Positions 9,604 to 18,862 of a DNA stretch of 64,000 bases are shown here, one piece after another; within the stretch, counting starts at the first letter, position 1, and the number at the start of each line of letters is the position of its first letter. The DNA comes from Streptomyces sp. NBC_01460 (GTDB lineage: Bacteria > Actinomycetota > Actinomycetes > Streptomycetales > Streptomycetaceae): the NCBI RefSeq assembly GCF_036227405.1, contig NZ_CP109473.1:1674001-1738000 (forward strand), in the 5' to 3' direction. The position numbers were made by a program, and so were the translations under genes. Under the pieces are notes generated by a model that did not search any database, was not told where the DNA came from, and saw only the letters and a program-made list of their open reading frames with translations.

Positions 9604-10305
9604 TCAGGGCGCGAGGACGTCCAGTTCGTGCAGGGCGCCGACCGCGATCTCCTGGGTGAGCCGCTCGGCGCCCGCCGCGTCCCCCTCACGCACGGCTTCG
9701 GCGAGCCGGACGTGGAGCGTGACGGCGGCGGGATCGGGGTCCTCGAACATCACCTGGTGGTGGGTGCGCCCGGCGAGGACCTCGGCGACGACGTCACCGA
9801 GCCGCGCGAACATCTCGTTCCCGGACGCGTCGAGCACGATGCGGTGGAAGGCGATGTCGTGCCGGAGGTACCCCTCCAGCTGCTGGCCGCGCGAGGTCGC
9901 CACCATGCCGAGGGCGCATTCGGTGAGCGCCGCGCACTGCTCGGGCGTGGCGTGCCGGGCCGCGAGACCCGCGGCGACGGGTTCGACGGCGGACCGCAGC
10001 ACGGTGAGGGAGCGCAGTTGGCGGGGCCGGTCGGCCCCGGCGAGCCGCCAGCGGATGACCTGGGGGTCGTAGACGTTCCACTCCTCGGTGGGCCGCACGG
10101 TCACTCCGACCCGGCGCCGGGACTCGACCAGGTGCATGGACTCCAGGACGCGGACGACCTCGCGCACGACGGTGCGTGACACGTCGAAGCGCTGGGCGAG
10201 CTCGTCGGTGCGCAGGACCAGACCGGGCGGGGACTCACCCGCGGCGATCTCCAGGCCCAGGGTGTCCAGCACATGCGTATGGAGCCCCTGGGCAGGTGTG
10301 GTCAT
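9604..10305 (-). CDS. FadR/FCD-type GntR regulator, probable gluconate repressor
   Basis: The N-terminal winged helix (LVLRTDELAQRFDVSRT, about residues 28-45) is followed by an FCD ligand domain rich in His and Arg (RHATPEQ, RHDIAFHRI). It is divergent from gluconokinase and a gluconate permease, so gluconate or 6-phosphogluconate is the expected ligand. ATG 10305 is used. A GTG two codons earlier (10311) is equally possible because neither has a clear ribosome site. Convergent with the TetR gene upstream. Confidence 0.85.
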   Translation of the reverse strand: MTTPAQGLHTHVLDTLGLEIAAGESPPGLVLRTDELAQRFDVSRTVVREVVRVLESMHLVESRRRVGVTVRPTEEWNVYDPQVIRWRLAGADRPRQLRSLTVLRSAVEPVAAGLAARHATPEQCAALTECALGMVATSRGQQLEGYLRHDIAFHRIVLDASGNEMFARLGDVVAEVLAGRTHHQVMFEDPDPAAVTLHVRLAEAVREGDAAGAERLTQEIAVGALHELDVLAP

Positions 10306-10343
10306 GTCCACAAGCCTACGGGGCGGCCTGGAGGAACAAAAAG

Positions 10344-10380
10344 TACGACGTTTACGTCACAGCCTCTTGAATAAGTCGTA
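10344..10380. promoter_or_regulatory. Inverted repeats in gluconate divergent promoter, GntR operator candidates
   Basis: The AT-richer stretch between the GntR gene and gluconokinase holds TACGAC (10344-10349) and its inverse GTCGTA (10375-10380). A nested perfect repeat, GACG-TTTA-CGTC, spans 10347-10358. FadR-type regulators bind short palindromes of this kind. The position fits repression of both directions. Confidence 0.5.
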
Positions 10381-10449
10381 TGTAATGGGTTTCAGTAGCG
10401 CGACGGACCGATGTCGCGGACCGATGTCGATGAAGACAGCGAGGCACCA

Positions 10450-10959
10450 ATGAGCACCCCCCACGTCGTCGTGGTGATGGGCGTAGCAGGGACCGGCAAG
10501 ACCACGATCGGCCCCCTGCTCGCCGACGCCCTGGGCGTCCCCTACGCCGAGGGCGACGACTTCCACCCGCCGGCCAACATCGCCAAGATGTCCGCCGGTA
10601 CGCCTCTGGACGACAACGACCGCTGGCCGTGGCTGGACGCGATCGGGCAGTGGGCGCACGGCCGGGCGGGGCTCGGCGGCGTCGTCAGCAGCTCGGCGCT
10701 GAAGCGCGCCTACCGCGACCGGCTGCGGGCCGAGGCCCCCGGTGCCGTCTTCCTGCATCTGACCGGCGACCGGTCCCTCATCGAACGCCGCATGGCGGAC
10801 CGCAAGGGCCACTTCATGCCGACCGCGTTGCTCGACTCCCAGTTCGCGACCCTGCAGCCGCTGCAGGAGGACGAAGCGGGCGTCTCCGTCGACGTGTCCG
10901 GCACCCCTGAGGAAATCACCGACCGGGCCGTCGCCGCGCTGCGCCGGCTCGCGAACTAA
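10450..10959 (+). CDS. gntK: Gluconokinase
   Basis: Phosphorylates gluconate to 6-phosphogluconate with ATP, feeding the pentose phosphate pathway. The 169-residue size, Walker A motif GVAGTGKTT at about residues 10-18 and the EGDDFHPPANIAKM substrate block are diagnostic of the GntK/IdnK family. GAGG at 10441-10444 precedes the ATG. The permease starts 11 bases downstream, so the two are one transcript. Likely repressed by the divergent GntR. Confidence 0.95.
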   Translation: MSTPHVVVVMGVAGTGKTTIGPLLADALGVPYAEGDDFHPPANIAKMSAGTPLDDNDRWPWLDAIGQWAHGRAGLGGVVSSSALKRAYRDRLRAEAPGAVFLHLTGDRSLIERRMADRKGHFMPTALLDSQFATLQPLQEDEAGVSVDVSGTPEEITDRAVAALRRLAN

Positions 10960-10970
10960 GGATCACCACC

Positions 10971-12368
10971 GTGACCAGTCTCAGCGTCGAGATGCTGGCA
11001 GCGGATGCCGTCGAACCCATCACTTCGGCCGGTAACGCACAGCTGGGCATCGCCGTCCTGGCGGGCATCGCCGTCATCGTCCTGCTCATCACCAAGTTCA
11101 AGATGCACGCGTTCCTCGCGTTGACCATCGGCTCGCTGGCGCTCGGCTCCTTCGCCGGAGCCAACCCGGCGAAGACCATCGCGAGTTTCACCGCGGGCCT
11201 CGGTTCGACCGTCGCGGGTGTCGGTGTCCTCATCGCCCTCGGCGCCATCCTGGGCAAGCTGCTCGCCGATTCCGGCGGCGCCGACCAGATCGTCGACACG
11301 ATCCTCGCGAAGGCGAGCGGGCGTGCGATGCCGTGGGCGATGGTCCTGATCGCCTCGATCATCGGGCTTCCGCTGTTCTTCGAGGTCGGAATCGTGCTGA
11401 TGATTCCGGTGGTGCTGCTGGTCGCCAAGCGCGGCAACTACTCGCTGATGCGGATCGGCATCCCCGCGCTCGCCGGTCTCTCCGTGATGCACGGGCTGAT
11501 CCCCCCGCACCCCGGCCCGCTGGTCGCGATCGACGCGCTGGGCGCCAACCTGGGTGTCACGCTGGCCCTCGGTGTGCTGGTGGCCATCCCGACGGTGATC
11601 ATCGCGGGTCCGGTCTTCTCCCGCTACGCCGCCCGCTGGGTGGACATCCAGGCGCCGGAGAAGATGATCCCGCAGCGTCCGTCCGAGGACCTGGACCGCC
11701 GCCCCAGCTTCGGCGCGACCCTGGCGACGATCCTCCTGCCCGTCGTGCTGATGCTGATCAAGGCACTCGTCGACATCGTGGTGGACGACCCGGAGAACCA
11801 CGTCCAGCGGGTCACCGACGTCATCGGCTCGCCCCTGATCGCCCTGCTCGCCGCCGTGATCGTCGGCATGTTCACCCTGGGCAGGGCGGCCGGGTTCACC
11901 AAGGACCGGCTCGCCGGCACCGTCGAGAAGTCGCTCGCCCCGATCGCGGGCATCCTCCTGATCGTGGGCGCCGGCGGCGGGTTCAAGCAGACCCTCATCG
12001 ACGCCGGTGTGGGCCAGATGATCCTGGAGTTCTCCGAGAACTGGTCGATCCCCGCCCTGCTGCTGGGCTGGCTGATCGCCGTCGCGATACGCCTGGCGAC
12101 GGGCTCGGCGACGGTGGCCACCATCTCGGCGGCCGGTCTGGTCGCCCCGCTGGCCGCCGACCTGTCGACCTCGCACGTCGCCCTGCTCGTCCTCGCCGTC
12201 GGTGCCGGTTCGCTCTTCTTCAGCCACGTCAACGACGCGGGGTTCTGGCTGGTGAAGGAGTACTTCGGCATGGACGTCCCGCAGACGATCAAGACCTGGT
12301 CGGTGATGGAGACGATCATCTCCGTCGTCTCGCTGGGCTTCATCCTCCTGCTGTCGCTGGTGTTGTAG
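10971..12368 (+). CDS. GntP-family gluconate permease
   Basis: A 465-residue proton-coupled carrier with 12-14 hydrophobic segments; the MHGLIPPHPGPL block is the GntP signature. It starts with GTG after AAGGA overlapping the gluconokinase stop region, which indicates coupled translation. It imports gluconate for the kinase encoded just upstream. Only 6 bases separate it from the convergent cytochrome b gene. Confidence 0.93.
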   Translation: MTSLSVEMLAADAVEPITSAGNAQLGIAVLAGIAVIVLLITKFKMHAFLALTIGSLALGSFAGANPAKTIASFTAGLGSTVAGVGVLIALGAILGKLLADSGGADQIVDTILAKASGRAMPWAMVLIASIIGLPLFFEVGIVLMIPVVLLVAKRGNYSLMRIGIPALAGLSVMHGLIPPHPGPLVAIDALGANLGVTLALGVLVAIPTVIIAGPVFSRYAARWVDIQAPEKMIPQRPSEDLDRRPSFGATLATILLPVVLMLIKALVDIVVDDPENHVQRVTDVIGSPLIALLAAVIVGMFTLGRAAGFTKDRLAGTVEKSLAPIAGILLIVGAGGGFKQTLIDAGVGQMILEFSENWSIPALLLGWLIAVAIRLATGSATVATISAAGLVAPLAADLSTSHVALLVLAVGAGSLFFSHVNDAGFWLVKEYFGMDVPQTIKTWSVMETIISVVSLGFILLLSLVL

Positions 12369-12374
12369 GCGGCA

Positions 12375-13040
12375 TCACTCCTCCGGCTCCCGCCACAGCG
12401 GGTGCTCGGAACGGGCCCAGGGGCGCTCGACCGACCCGGTGCGCATGCCACGGCGTGCCTCCGGGTCGGCGAGCGCCTTCGCCATGTGCCCGGCGAGGAC
12501 GACGCCGATCGCGAGCGCGAGCCAGTCGTGCACGAAGGTCGCGCCGGTGCGCCACACCAGCGGGGCGAGCCCGGTGAACCACATCAGCAGCCCGGTGCCG
12601 GCCATCACCAGCACGGCGCCCGCGATCCAGGCGGCGTAGAGCTTCTGGCCCGCGTTGAACTTCCCGGCCGGCCGGGAGCCGGGCCCGCGGTCGCGGCGCA
12701 GGGCGGCCCGCAGCCACAGGCGGTCGTGCGGCCCGAACCGGTTGAGCCGGGAGAGGTCGGCGCGCAGCGCCCGGGAGACCAGCCCCGCCAGGAGCGGCAG
12801 GGGGATGAGGATCCCGGACCATTCGTGGACGGTCACCACGAGGTGCCGGCGGCCGACGAGCTGCGCCAGCTGGGGGACGTACAGGCAGGCCGCCGTGGCC
12901 ACGCAGAGCAGCACCAGCCACGCCGTGGTGCGGTGCACCCAGCGCTCGGCGGCGGTGAAGCGCCGGACCGGCGGGCCGTGTTCAGGCAGTAGGGGTGTCG
13001 TCCCGGCCGTTGGAACGGCCCACCCAGGCGTCGACGTCAT
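12375..13040 (-). CDS. Cytochrome b/b561-like membrane subunit
   Basis: Membrane protein with four hydrophobic helices. Histidines in the first (RWVHRTT), second (VTVHEWSG) and last (FVHDW, GHMAK) helices are candidate haem b ligands. It follows a molybdopterin oxidoreductase and probably passes quinol electrons to it, as YedZ does for YedY. ATG 13040 has a strong GGGAGGAG eight bases upstream and overlaps the upstream gene by 59 bases. A shorter non-ATG start near the upstream stop cannot be excluded. Confidence 0.78.
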   Translation of the reverse strand: MTSTPGWAVPTAGTTPLLPEHGPPVRRFTAAERWVHRTTAWLVLLCVATAACLYVPQLAQLVGRRHLVVTVHEWSGILIPLPLLAGLVSRALRADLSRLNRFGPHDRLWLRAALRRDRGPGSRPAGKFNAGQKLYAAWIAGAVLVMAGTGLLMWFTGLAPLVWRTGATFVHDWLALAIGVVLAGHMAKALADPEARRGMRTGSVERPWARSEHPLWREPEE

Positions 13041-13719
13041 AGCCGAGCTCCTCCCAGTAGCCGGGGCGCACGGAGTCGGTGACGGTGATCCCGGACAGCC
13101 ATTTTGCGGACTTGTAGAAGTACATGGGGGCGACGTACAGCCGGACCGGTCCCCCGTGGGCGTGGGCCAGCGCCTTGTCCTGCATGCGCAGGGCGACCAG
13201 CACGTCCGGGCGGCGGGCCTGTTCCAGGGTGAGGCTCTCGCTGTAGGCCCCGTCGAAGCAGGTGAAGCGGATCGCCTTCGCACCGGGCCGCACCCCTGCC
13301 GCGTCCAGCAGCGCCGAGAGCGTGACGCCCTCGAACGGGGTCTCGGGCACCCGCCAGCCGGTCACGCACTGGACGTCCCGTACGAGGCGGGTCTGCGGCA
13401 GGGCCTTCAGGCGGTCGAGCGTGTACGTCGCCGGGCGGTCGACCATGCCGTCCACGGTCAGCTCGTAGTCCGCGGAGGTCCTGCGCGGCACCGAGGAGGT
13501 GACGGAGTAGTAGCGGAAGCCGCCTCCGTTGGGCAGCAGGCCGCTGAGCCCGGTGGGGTCCTTGTCGGCGACGGCTCCCAGGCCGCTTTCCACCGCCCCC
13601 TGGAGGAAGGGCGCGGCCGCGACGCCGGCGGCGCCGAGGCCGAGCATGGCCAGGACCAGACGGCGTCCGACCGGCGTGCCGCCGGCATCGGGTGAGGGGC
13701 CGGGAGGGGGACTGTTCAC
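12982..13719 (-). CDS. Tat-exported molybdopterin oxidoreductase (YedY/sulfite oxidase fold)
   Basis: The start has GRRLVLAMLGLGAAG, a twin-arginine-type export signal. The sulfite-oxidase core follows. The cysteine in RDVQCVTGWR is the expected molybdenum ligand, and MYFYKSAKW is typical of the YedY branch. These enzymes reduce oxidised methionine or similar S- and N-oxides outside the membrane. The overlapping cytochrome b gene gives the electron donor. GTG 13719 is preferred; a GTG 33 bases earlier is possible. Confidence 0.82.
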   Translation of the reverse strand: MNSPPPGPSPDAGGTPVGRRLVLAMLGLGAAGVAAAPFLQGAVESGLGAVADKDPTGLSGLLPNGGGFRYYSVTSSVPRRTSADYELTVDGMVDRPATYTLDRLKALPQTRLVRDVQCVTGWRVPETPFEGVTLSALLDAAGVRPGAKAIRFTCFDGAYSESLTLEQARRPDVLVALRMQDKALAHAHGGPVRLYVAPMYFYKSAKWLSGITVTDSVRPGYWEELGYDVDAWVGRSNGRDDTPTA

Positions 13720-13797
13720 CCGCTCATTCGAACACCCGCGGCCGTCCTTCACCAGGGGCCGCGGGCGCGCGTCATGCTTCGGTAAGGATCGGGCCGC

Positions 13798-15369
13798 TCA
13801 GCGCGGCACGGCCGTGCCCTCCGCCGCCTTCTCCAGCTGGAACGCCTCGTTGCCGAGACCGATCCGCGCGTGGACCTCGGGCTTGGTGCGGCGCAGCACC
13901 GCCCCGTAGGCCAGGCCTCCGGCGAGGGCCAGGACGATGACGCCGGGCAGCAGCCAGTTCAGCGACGAGCCGGGGCCCGAGCCGACCAGGACGTCGAAGT
14001 CCCGGACGGTGAGGACGGCGATGGCCAGCAGGGCCAGGCCCGCCAGTCCGGAGGCCACCAGCCGGAGGGCCTGGACCCGGCCCGCGCCGCGGCGCACGAA
14101 GAAGGCGATGACGGCGAAGGAGGCGGCGGCCATCAGCACGATCACGCCGAGCGCGCCGACGTTGCCCATCCAGGTGAACAGGTGCAGGACGGGCGCGGTG
14201 GGGTCGCCGACCGGGTGGTCGTCGGTGAGGGCGAAGGCGAGCACGATCACGGCGGAGAGCGCGGACTGGAGCATGGACCCGGTGGCGGGGGCGCCGCTCG
14301 CCTTGTTGGTGCGGCCGAAGGCGGCGGGCAGCAGCCCTTCGCGGCCCATGGCGAACGCGTAGCGGGCGACCACGTTGTGGAAGCTGAGCAGCGCCGCGAA
14401 CATGCCGGTGACGAAGAGGACGTGCAGGACGTCGGTGAAGGTGGCGCCGAGCCGTTCCTCGGTGAGGCCGAAGAGCATGCCCGGCCCCTGCTTCAGCGAG
14501 GTGTCCGCGATGGAGGCGGGCCCGGCGGCGACCGTCAGGGCCCAGGAGCTGACGGCGAGGAACAGGGCGGCGTAGCCGACCGCCATGAACATCACGCGGG
14601 AGACGACGACCTGCGGGCGGCTGGTCTCCTCGGCGTACACCGGGGCCTGCTCGAAGCCGACGAACGCCGCGATGCAGAAGCAGAGCGCGGTGCCGAGGCC
14701 CGCTCCGGTGAGGGTCTCCGGGTTGAACGCGTGGAAGGACAGCCCCTCGGGGCCCGGGTCGCCGACGGCGGCGATGTCGAAGATCACGACGAGGGCGCAC
14801 TCGATCACGAGCAGGACGCCGAGGACCTTGGCGTTGAGGTCGATCTTCAGCCAGCCCAGTACACCGACGACGGCCACGGCGAGCAGGGCGGGGATCCACC
14901 ACTGGAGTTCGGTGTCGAGGTAGGTGGCGAAGAGGCCGGAGACCTCGAAGCCGAGGATGCCGTAGATGCCCACCTGCATCGCGCTGTAGGCGACGAGGGC
15001 GACGAACGAGGCGCCCGCGCCGGCCGTGGCGCCGAGGCCGCGCGCGATGTACGCGTAGAAGGCCCCGGCGTTGTGGACGTGCCGGCTCATCTCCGCGTAG
15101 CCGACGCCGAACAGCATGAGGACGACGCCGAGGATGACGTAGAGCAGGGGCTGGCCGACGATGCCCATCACGCCGAAGACCGTGGGCATCACCCCCGCGA
15201 CGACCATCAGGGGGGCGCTCGCCGCGAGGACGGACAGGAGCAGCCCCGGGGTGCCGAGCCGGTCGGCGCGCAGGGCGCGTTCCTCACCCTTGTAGGTGCT
15301 GATCCCGCCGGTGTCGCCGGCCGCTCCGGTGGTGCCGGTCTCGCTCGTATCTGTTCTGCCCGTCGACAT
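13798..15369 (-). CDS. APC-superfamily amino acid permease
   Basis: A 523-residue integral membrane protein. It has a hydrophilic N-terminus (about 35 residues, Gly/Thr rich) followed by about 12 hydrophobic segments. The GVGYAEMSRHVHNAGAFYAY block is characteristic of APC amino acid transporters. The upstream TPR-like protein gene ends 35 bases before its start on the same strand, suggesting an operon. AAGGGA precedes the ATG at slightly long spacing. Substrate not predictable. Confidence 0.87.
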   Translation of the reverse strand: MSTGRTDTSETGTTGAAGDTGGISTYKGEERALRADRLGTPGLLLSVLAASAPLMVVAGVMPTVFGVMGIVGQPLLYVILGVVLMLFGVGYAEMSRHVHNAGAFYAYIARGLGATAGAGASFVALVAYSAMQVGIYGILGFEVSGLFATYLDTELQWWIPALLAVAVVGVLGWLKIDLNAKVLGVLLVIECALVVIFDIAAVGDPGPEGLSFHAFNPETLTGAGLGTALCFCIAAFVGFEQAPVYAEETSRPQVVVSRVMFMAVGYAALFLAVSSWALTVAAGPASIADTSLKQGPGMLFGLTEERLGATFTDVLHVLFVTGMFAALLSFHNVVARYAFAMGREGLLPAAFGRTNKASGAPATGSMLQSALSAVIVLAFALTDDHPVGDPTAPVLHLFTWMGNVGALGVIVLMAAASFAVIAFFVRRGAGRVQALRLVASGLAGLALLAIAVLTVRDFDVLVGSGPGSSLNWLLPGVIVLALAGGLAYGAVLRRTKPEVHARIGLGNEAFQLEKAAEGTAVPR

Positions 15370-15404
15370 GGCGGGGATGGTCCCTTCGTCGATAACAACG
15401 TGCG

Positions 15405-16367
15405 TCAGGGGGCACCGAGCGCGAGGGCGCGCGCGGCGAGGAATTCGGGGTACGCGTCGCGGCCGGCGTACGACCACGGCGCCTCGGTCGCGTGGGAGCC
15501 GATGCGGTGGAACAGCGCGGCGGCCTCCGCGGGCCGGCCCTCGCAGGTCTTGGCGTGGGCGAGGAAGTTGAGGTCGGCACGGTGGCGGGGGTGGTCCTCG
15601 CGTTCCCATTCGAGCCACCAGTCGAAGGCGGCCTTCATCACCTGTCTGGCCCGGCGTCCCGACCAGTGGCCGGAGGCCGCCGGGTCGTCGGACACGGCAC
15701 CGGCGGCGACGAGGACGCGGTAACGCTCGGCGTGGGCGACGACGGGGAGGACGGCGAGCGGCGAGTCCGCCGGGGCCTGTTCGGCGGCCCACGCGGCGAA
15801 GTCGTAGACCTCGTGGAGCGGATCGCTCTCGGGGTGGGACTCGGCGAGCGCGGCCGTCATGAGGTGGTGGGCATGGTGGTGTTCGGGGTGTCGCGCCCGG
15901 ATCTCCTCGAAGTGCCTGGCGGTCTCCTCCGGGGTGCCGTGCGTGCGCGCCAGGGTCATCAGACCGAGCCAGGGCGTGGGATCGGCGGGGTCGAGCGCGG
16001 CGGCTGCCAGGCATGCCTCGCGGGCCGGGCCGCTCTCGGCGGCGGCCTTGGGGCGCTGGGCGCGGGCGACGGTCGCGCAGGCGAGGAGCGTCGTGGCGTC
16101 CGGGCTGCCGGGTTCGGCGAGCAGCCAGTCGCGGGCCCAGCCTGCGGCGGACGGGACGGCGGCGAGCGCGAGGAGCCGGTGGCCCCGGCGGTCCCAGTCC
16201 GTACCCGTCGCGACGAGCAGGGACCGCGCCCGGGTCCAGCGCCCCTGCGCGAACTGTGCGCGTACGTCGATGAGTTCGGTGTCGTCGAGAGCCGGGTCGA
16301 AGATGTGGTCCGAGCGTCCGCCCTTACGGCGGGAACGGCCCAGGGGCGGCGGCGGAGGCGGAGACAT
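15405..16367 (-). CDS. Conserved protein of TPR-like helical character
   Basis: A 320-residue soluble protein with a proline- and arginine-rich N-terminus, then alternating Ala-rich helices with W/L periodicity (ACAAVALDP-like turns, EETARHFEEIRARHPEH). These suggest tetratricopeptide-type helical pairs. No catalytic motif is recognised. AGGA nine bases before ATG 16367 supports the start. It lies upstream of an APC permease in the same direction. The promoter side carries two strong palindromes (16415-16444 and 16486-16512). Confidence 0.75.
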   Translation of the reverse strand: MSPPPPPPLGRSRRKGGRSDHIFDPALDDTELIDVRAQFAQGRWTRARSLLVATGTDWDRRGHRLLALAAVPSAAGWARDWLLAEPGSPDATTLLACATVARAQRPKAAAESGPAREACLAAAALDPADPTPWLGLMTLARTHGTPEETARHFEEIRARHPEHHHAHHLMTAALAESHPESDPLHEVYDFAAWAAEQAPADSPLAVLPVVAHAERYRVLVAAGAVSDDPAASGHWSGRRARQVMKAAFDWWLEWEREDHPRHRADLNFLAHAKTCEGRPAEAAALFHRIGSHATEAPWSYAGRDAYPEFLAARALALGAP

Positions 16368-16414
16368 CCGCAGGGTTCCTTTTCGACTTCGACATGACAC
16401 CAGCACATTTCGAT

Positions 16415-16444
16415 GCTGTGTGCGAGCAAACGATCGCGCACAGC
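16415..16444. promoter_or_regulatory. Long inverted repeat upstream of the TPR-like gene
   Basis: GCTGTGTGCGA (16415-16425) and TCGCGCACAGC (16434-16444) are complementary at 10 of 11 positions around an 8-base spacer. It lies 48 bases before the TPR-like gene start, in the promoter region. An operator is more likely than a terminator, because no gene ends nearby. Confidence 0.5.
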
Positions 16445-16485
16445 AAAGCGGTAGGCAAGGCTCCCCGTCAAGCGCCGCCCTGCCC

Positions 16486-16512
16486 CAACTGCATTCACAA
16501 TGCAGGCAGTTG
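16486..16512. promoter_or_regulatory. Nested palindrome element
   Basis: CTGCATT-CAC-AATGCAG (16489-16505) is a perfect 7+3+7 repeat. It is nested with outer arms CAACTGC (16486-16492) and GCAGTTG (16506-16512). TTGACTGCC follows directly and could be a -35 region. The AT content contrasts with the surroundings. The binding factor is unknown to me. Confidence 0.5.
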
Positions 16513-16608
16513 ACTGCCCGGAGGGGCTTCCCGCGCGATTCACGCAGTTCGCGCGCACGCTACGGGAGTGACGCGCGGGGGCGGAGTGACGCGTGCCACA
16601 CTGCCGCC

Positions 16609-17034
16609 ATGGAGAACCGCGAACCGCTCAAGCCCTGCCTCCTCGCCTTCCCCGGGCCCCTGCGCGACCGGCTGGTGGCCGCGGTGCTCTCGGGCGAGAA
16701 GGTCTCCACGTCCGGGCTGCTCCTGGAGTACGAGGTCGAGCGCGAGGAGCTCCCGCCCGTGGGTGAGCGGTCCGCGCTCATCGACTCCGACGGACGGGAG
16801 GTCGCCGTGCTCGAGCTCACGGAGGTGCGTGTGCTGCCGCTGGGAGCGGTGGACCTGCGGCACGCGCTCGACGAGGGCGAGGGATACACGTCGGTGGCCG
16901 GGTGGCGGGCGGGGCACGAGGGGTTCTGGCACAGCGAGGAGATGCGGGAGGCCCTCGGGGACCCGCTGTTCACCGTGGACGACTCGACGATGATCGTCGC
17001 GGAGCGCTTCCGGGTGGTGGAGCGGCTCGTCTGA
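16609..17034 (+). CDS. ASCH-domain protein
   Basis: A 141-residue single-domain protein. The beta-barrel pattern and the FPGPLRDRLVAAVLSGEKVSTSGL opening, split by KVSTS, match ASCH domains, which are thought to bind RNA or modified nucleotides. The later LTEVRVLPLGAVDLRHALDEG and GFWHSEEM blocks agree. No good ribosome site precedes ATG 16609, so the mRNA may be leaderless or weakly translated. Convergent with the FAD dehydrogenase gene. Confidence 0.8.
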   Translation: MENREPLKPCLLAFPGPLRDRLVAAVLSGEKVSTSGLLLEYEVEREELPPVGERSALIDSDGREVAVLELTEVRVLPLGAVDLRHALDEGEGYTSVAGWRAGHEGFWHSEEMREALGDPLFTVDDSTMIVAERFRVVERLV

Positions 17035-17052
17035 CGGCGGGTCCGGGGGCCC

Positions 17053-18708
17053 TCAGCCGATCGCCTTCGCCGCCGCCCGGCCCGCTGCCCGGCCCGAGAA
17101 GATGCAGCCGCCGAGGAAGGTGCCCTCCAGGGAGCGGTAGCCGTGCACCCCGCCGCCGCCGAAGCCCGCCGCCTCCCCCGCCGCGTAGACCCCGGGGAGC
17201 GGGGTGCCGTCCTCGGTCAGGACGCGGGAGGACAGGTCCGTCTCCAGCCCCCCGAGGGACTTCCGGGTCAGGATGTTCAGCCGTACGGCGATGAGCGGGC
17301 CCGCGGCCGGGTCGAGGATGCGGTGCGGCTTCGCCGTGCGGATCAGCTTGTCGCCGAGGTAGGAGCGGGCACCGTTGATCGCCGTGATCTGGAGGTCCTT
17401 GGTGAAGGGGTTGGCGATCTCGCGGTCGCGGGCCGTGATCTCGCGGCGCAGGTCCTCCTCGTCGATGAGCCCTTCGCCGGTGAGCGCGTTCATTCCCCTC
17501 ACGAGCGCGCCGAGGTCCTTCTCGACGACGAAGTCGGCGCCGTTGTCCATGAAGGCCTTCACCGGTGCGGGGACCTCGGCGCGTGCCCTGCCGATGACCC
17601 CGCGCACCGACTTCCCGGTCAGGTCCGGGTTCTGCTCGGATCCGGAGAGCGCGAACTCCTTGCCGATGATCTTCTGGTCGAGGACGAACCAGGTGTAGCC
17701 GTGACCGGACCTCATGATGTGTTCGAGGGTGCCCAGCGTGTCGAAGCCCGGGAAGAGCGGAACCGGCAGCCGCTTGCCGCGGGCGTCCAGCCAGAGGGAG
17801 GACGGGCCCGGCAGGATCCGGATGCCGTGCTTGTCCCAGATCGGGTTCCAGTTCTCGATGCCCTCGGTGTAGTGCCACATCCGGTCGCGGTTGATGTGGT
17901 GGGCACCGGCCTTCTCGGCGATGCCCAGCATCAGCCCGTCGACGTGGGCGGGGACCCCGGAGAGCATCTTCTCCGGCGGGGTGCCCAGCCGCTCGGGCCA
18001 CTGGGCGCGCACCAGGTCGTGGTTGCCCCCGATACCTCCGGACGTGACGATCACGGCCTGCGCCCTGAGCTCGAAGGCGCCGGTCACCTCGCGGCTGCTC
18101 GCGGTGCCCCGCTCGGCGCCGCTCTCCTCGAGGACCTCGCCGGTGACCGTGTCGACCGCTCCGGCCGAGCGGCCGAGGCCGGTCACCCGGTGCCGGAAGC
18201 GCGCCTGGACGAGCCCCTTCGCCATGCCTTCGCGGACCCGCCGCTCGAAGGGGGCGACGACGCCGGGCCCGGTGCCCCAGGTGATGTGGAAGCGGGGGAC
18301 GGAGTTGCCGTGGCCGTTCGCGTCGTAGCCTCCGCGTTCGGCCCAGCCGACGACGGGGAAGAACCGCAGTCCCTGGGCGTGCAGCCAGGACCGCTTCTCG
18401 CCCGCCGCGAAGTCGACGTACGCCTCCGCCCACTTCCGCGGCCAGTGGTCCTCGTCGCGGTCGAAGCCGGCCGTGCCGTACCAGTCCTGGAGGGCCAGGT
18501 CGTGGCTGTCCTTGATCCGGAAGCGGCGCTGCTCGGGCGAGTCGACGAGGAAGAGCCCGCCGAAGGACCAGTGCGCCTGGCCGCCCAGGGACTGCTCGGG
18601 CTCCTGGTCGAGCAGGATCACCGTGCGGCCCGCGTCGACCAGCTCCGCGGTGGCCACCAGCCCGGCGAGCCCTGCCCCGATCACGATCACATCAGCGTCG
18701 TACGCCAT
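17053..18708 (-). CDS. FAD-binding dehydrogenase of the ketosteroid-dehydrogenase-like group
   Basis: A 551-residue flavoprotein. The N-terminal VIGAGLAGLVAT is the FAD dinucleotide loop, and DQEPEQSLGGQAHWSFGG follows as in FAD_binding_2 enzymes. A C-terminal GVYAAGEAAGFGGGGVHGY segment completes the FAD site. AAGGA eight bases before ATG 18708 decides the start over the ATG at 18717. Related proteins oxidise steroids or fumarate-like substrates. The natural substrate here is unknown. Confidence 0.83.
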   Translation of the reverse strand: MAYDADVIVIGAGLAGLVATAELVDAGRTVILLDQEPEQSLGGQAHWSFGGLFLVDSPEQRRFRIKDSHDLALQDWYGTAGFDRDEDHWPRKWAEAYVDFAAGEKRSWLHAQGLRFFPVVGWAERGGYDANGHGNSVPRFHITWGTGPGVVAPFERRVREGMAKGLVQARFRHRVTGLGRSAGAVDTVTGEVLEESGAERGTASSREVTGAFELRAQAVIVTSGGIGGNHDLVRAQWPERLGTPPEKMLSGVPAHVDGLMLGIAEKAGAHHINRDRMWHYTEGIENWNPIWDKHGIRILPGPSSLWLDARGKRLPVPLFPGFDTLGTLEHIMRSGHGYTWFVLDQKIIGKEFALSGSEQNPDLTGKSVRGVIGRARAEVPAPVKAFMDNGADFVVEKDLGALVRGMNALTGEGLIDEEDLRREITARDREIANPFTKDLQITAINGARSYLGDKLIRTAKPHRILDPAAGPLIAVRLNILTRKSLGGLETDLSSRVLTEDGTPLPGVYAAGEAAGFGGGGVHGYRSLEGTFLGGCIFSGRAAGRAAAKAIG

Positions 18709-18862
18709 GGGTTCCATCCTTCGGGGCGGTGCGGGGCAGCGGCGGGCGCGGCAGGCCAAGTTACCTGTGGGTCAGATCTTGGGCACGGGCCGCCCCCACG
18801 TCAACCGTCCGGTCGGTGGCGCCCTCACCGATCCTGTACGGCTGCCGGGCTATCGTCGGACC

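Noticed and set aside
12375..13283. A 302-codon frame extending the cytochrome b gene upstream
   Set aside because: The extra N-terminal part is an out-of-frame reading of the molybdopterin gene; the ATG at 13040 with GGGAGGAG is the supported start.
16609..17034. ASCH gene as a toxin-antitoxin component
   Set aside because: No second small partner gene is adjacent, and the sequence looks like an ordinary ASCH domain.
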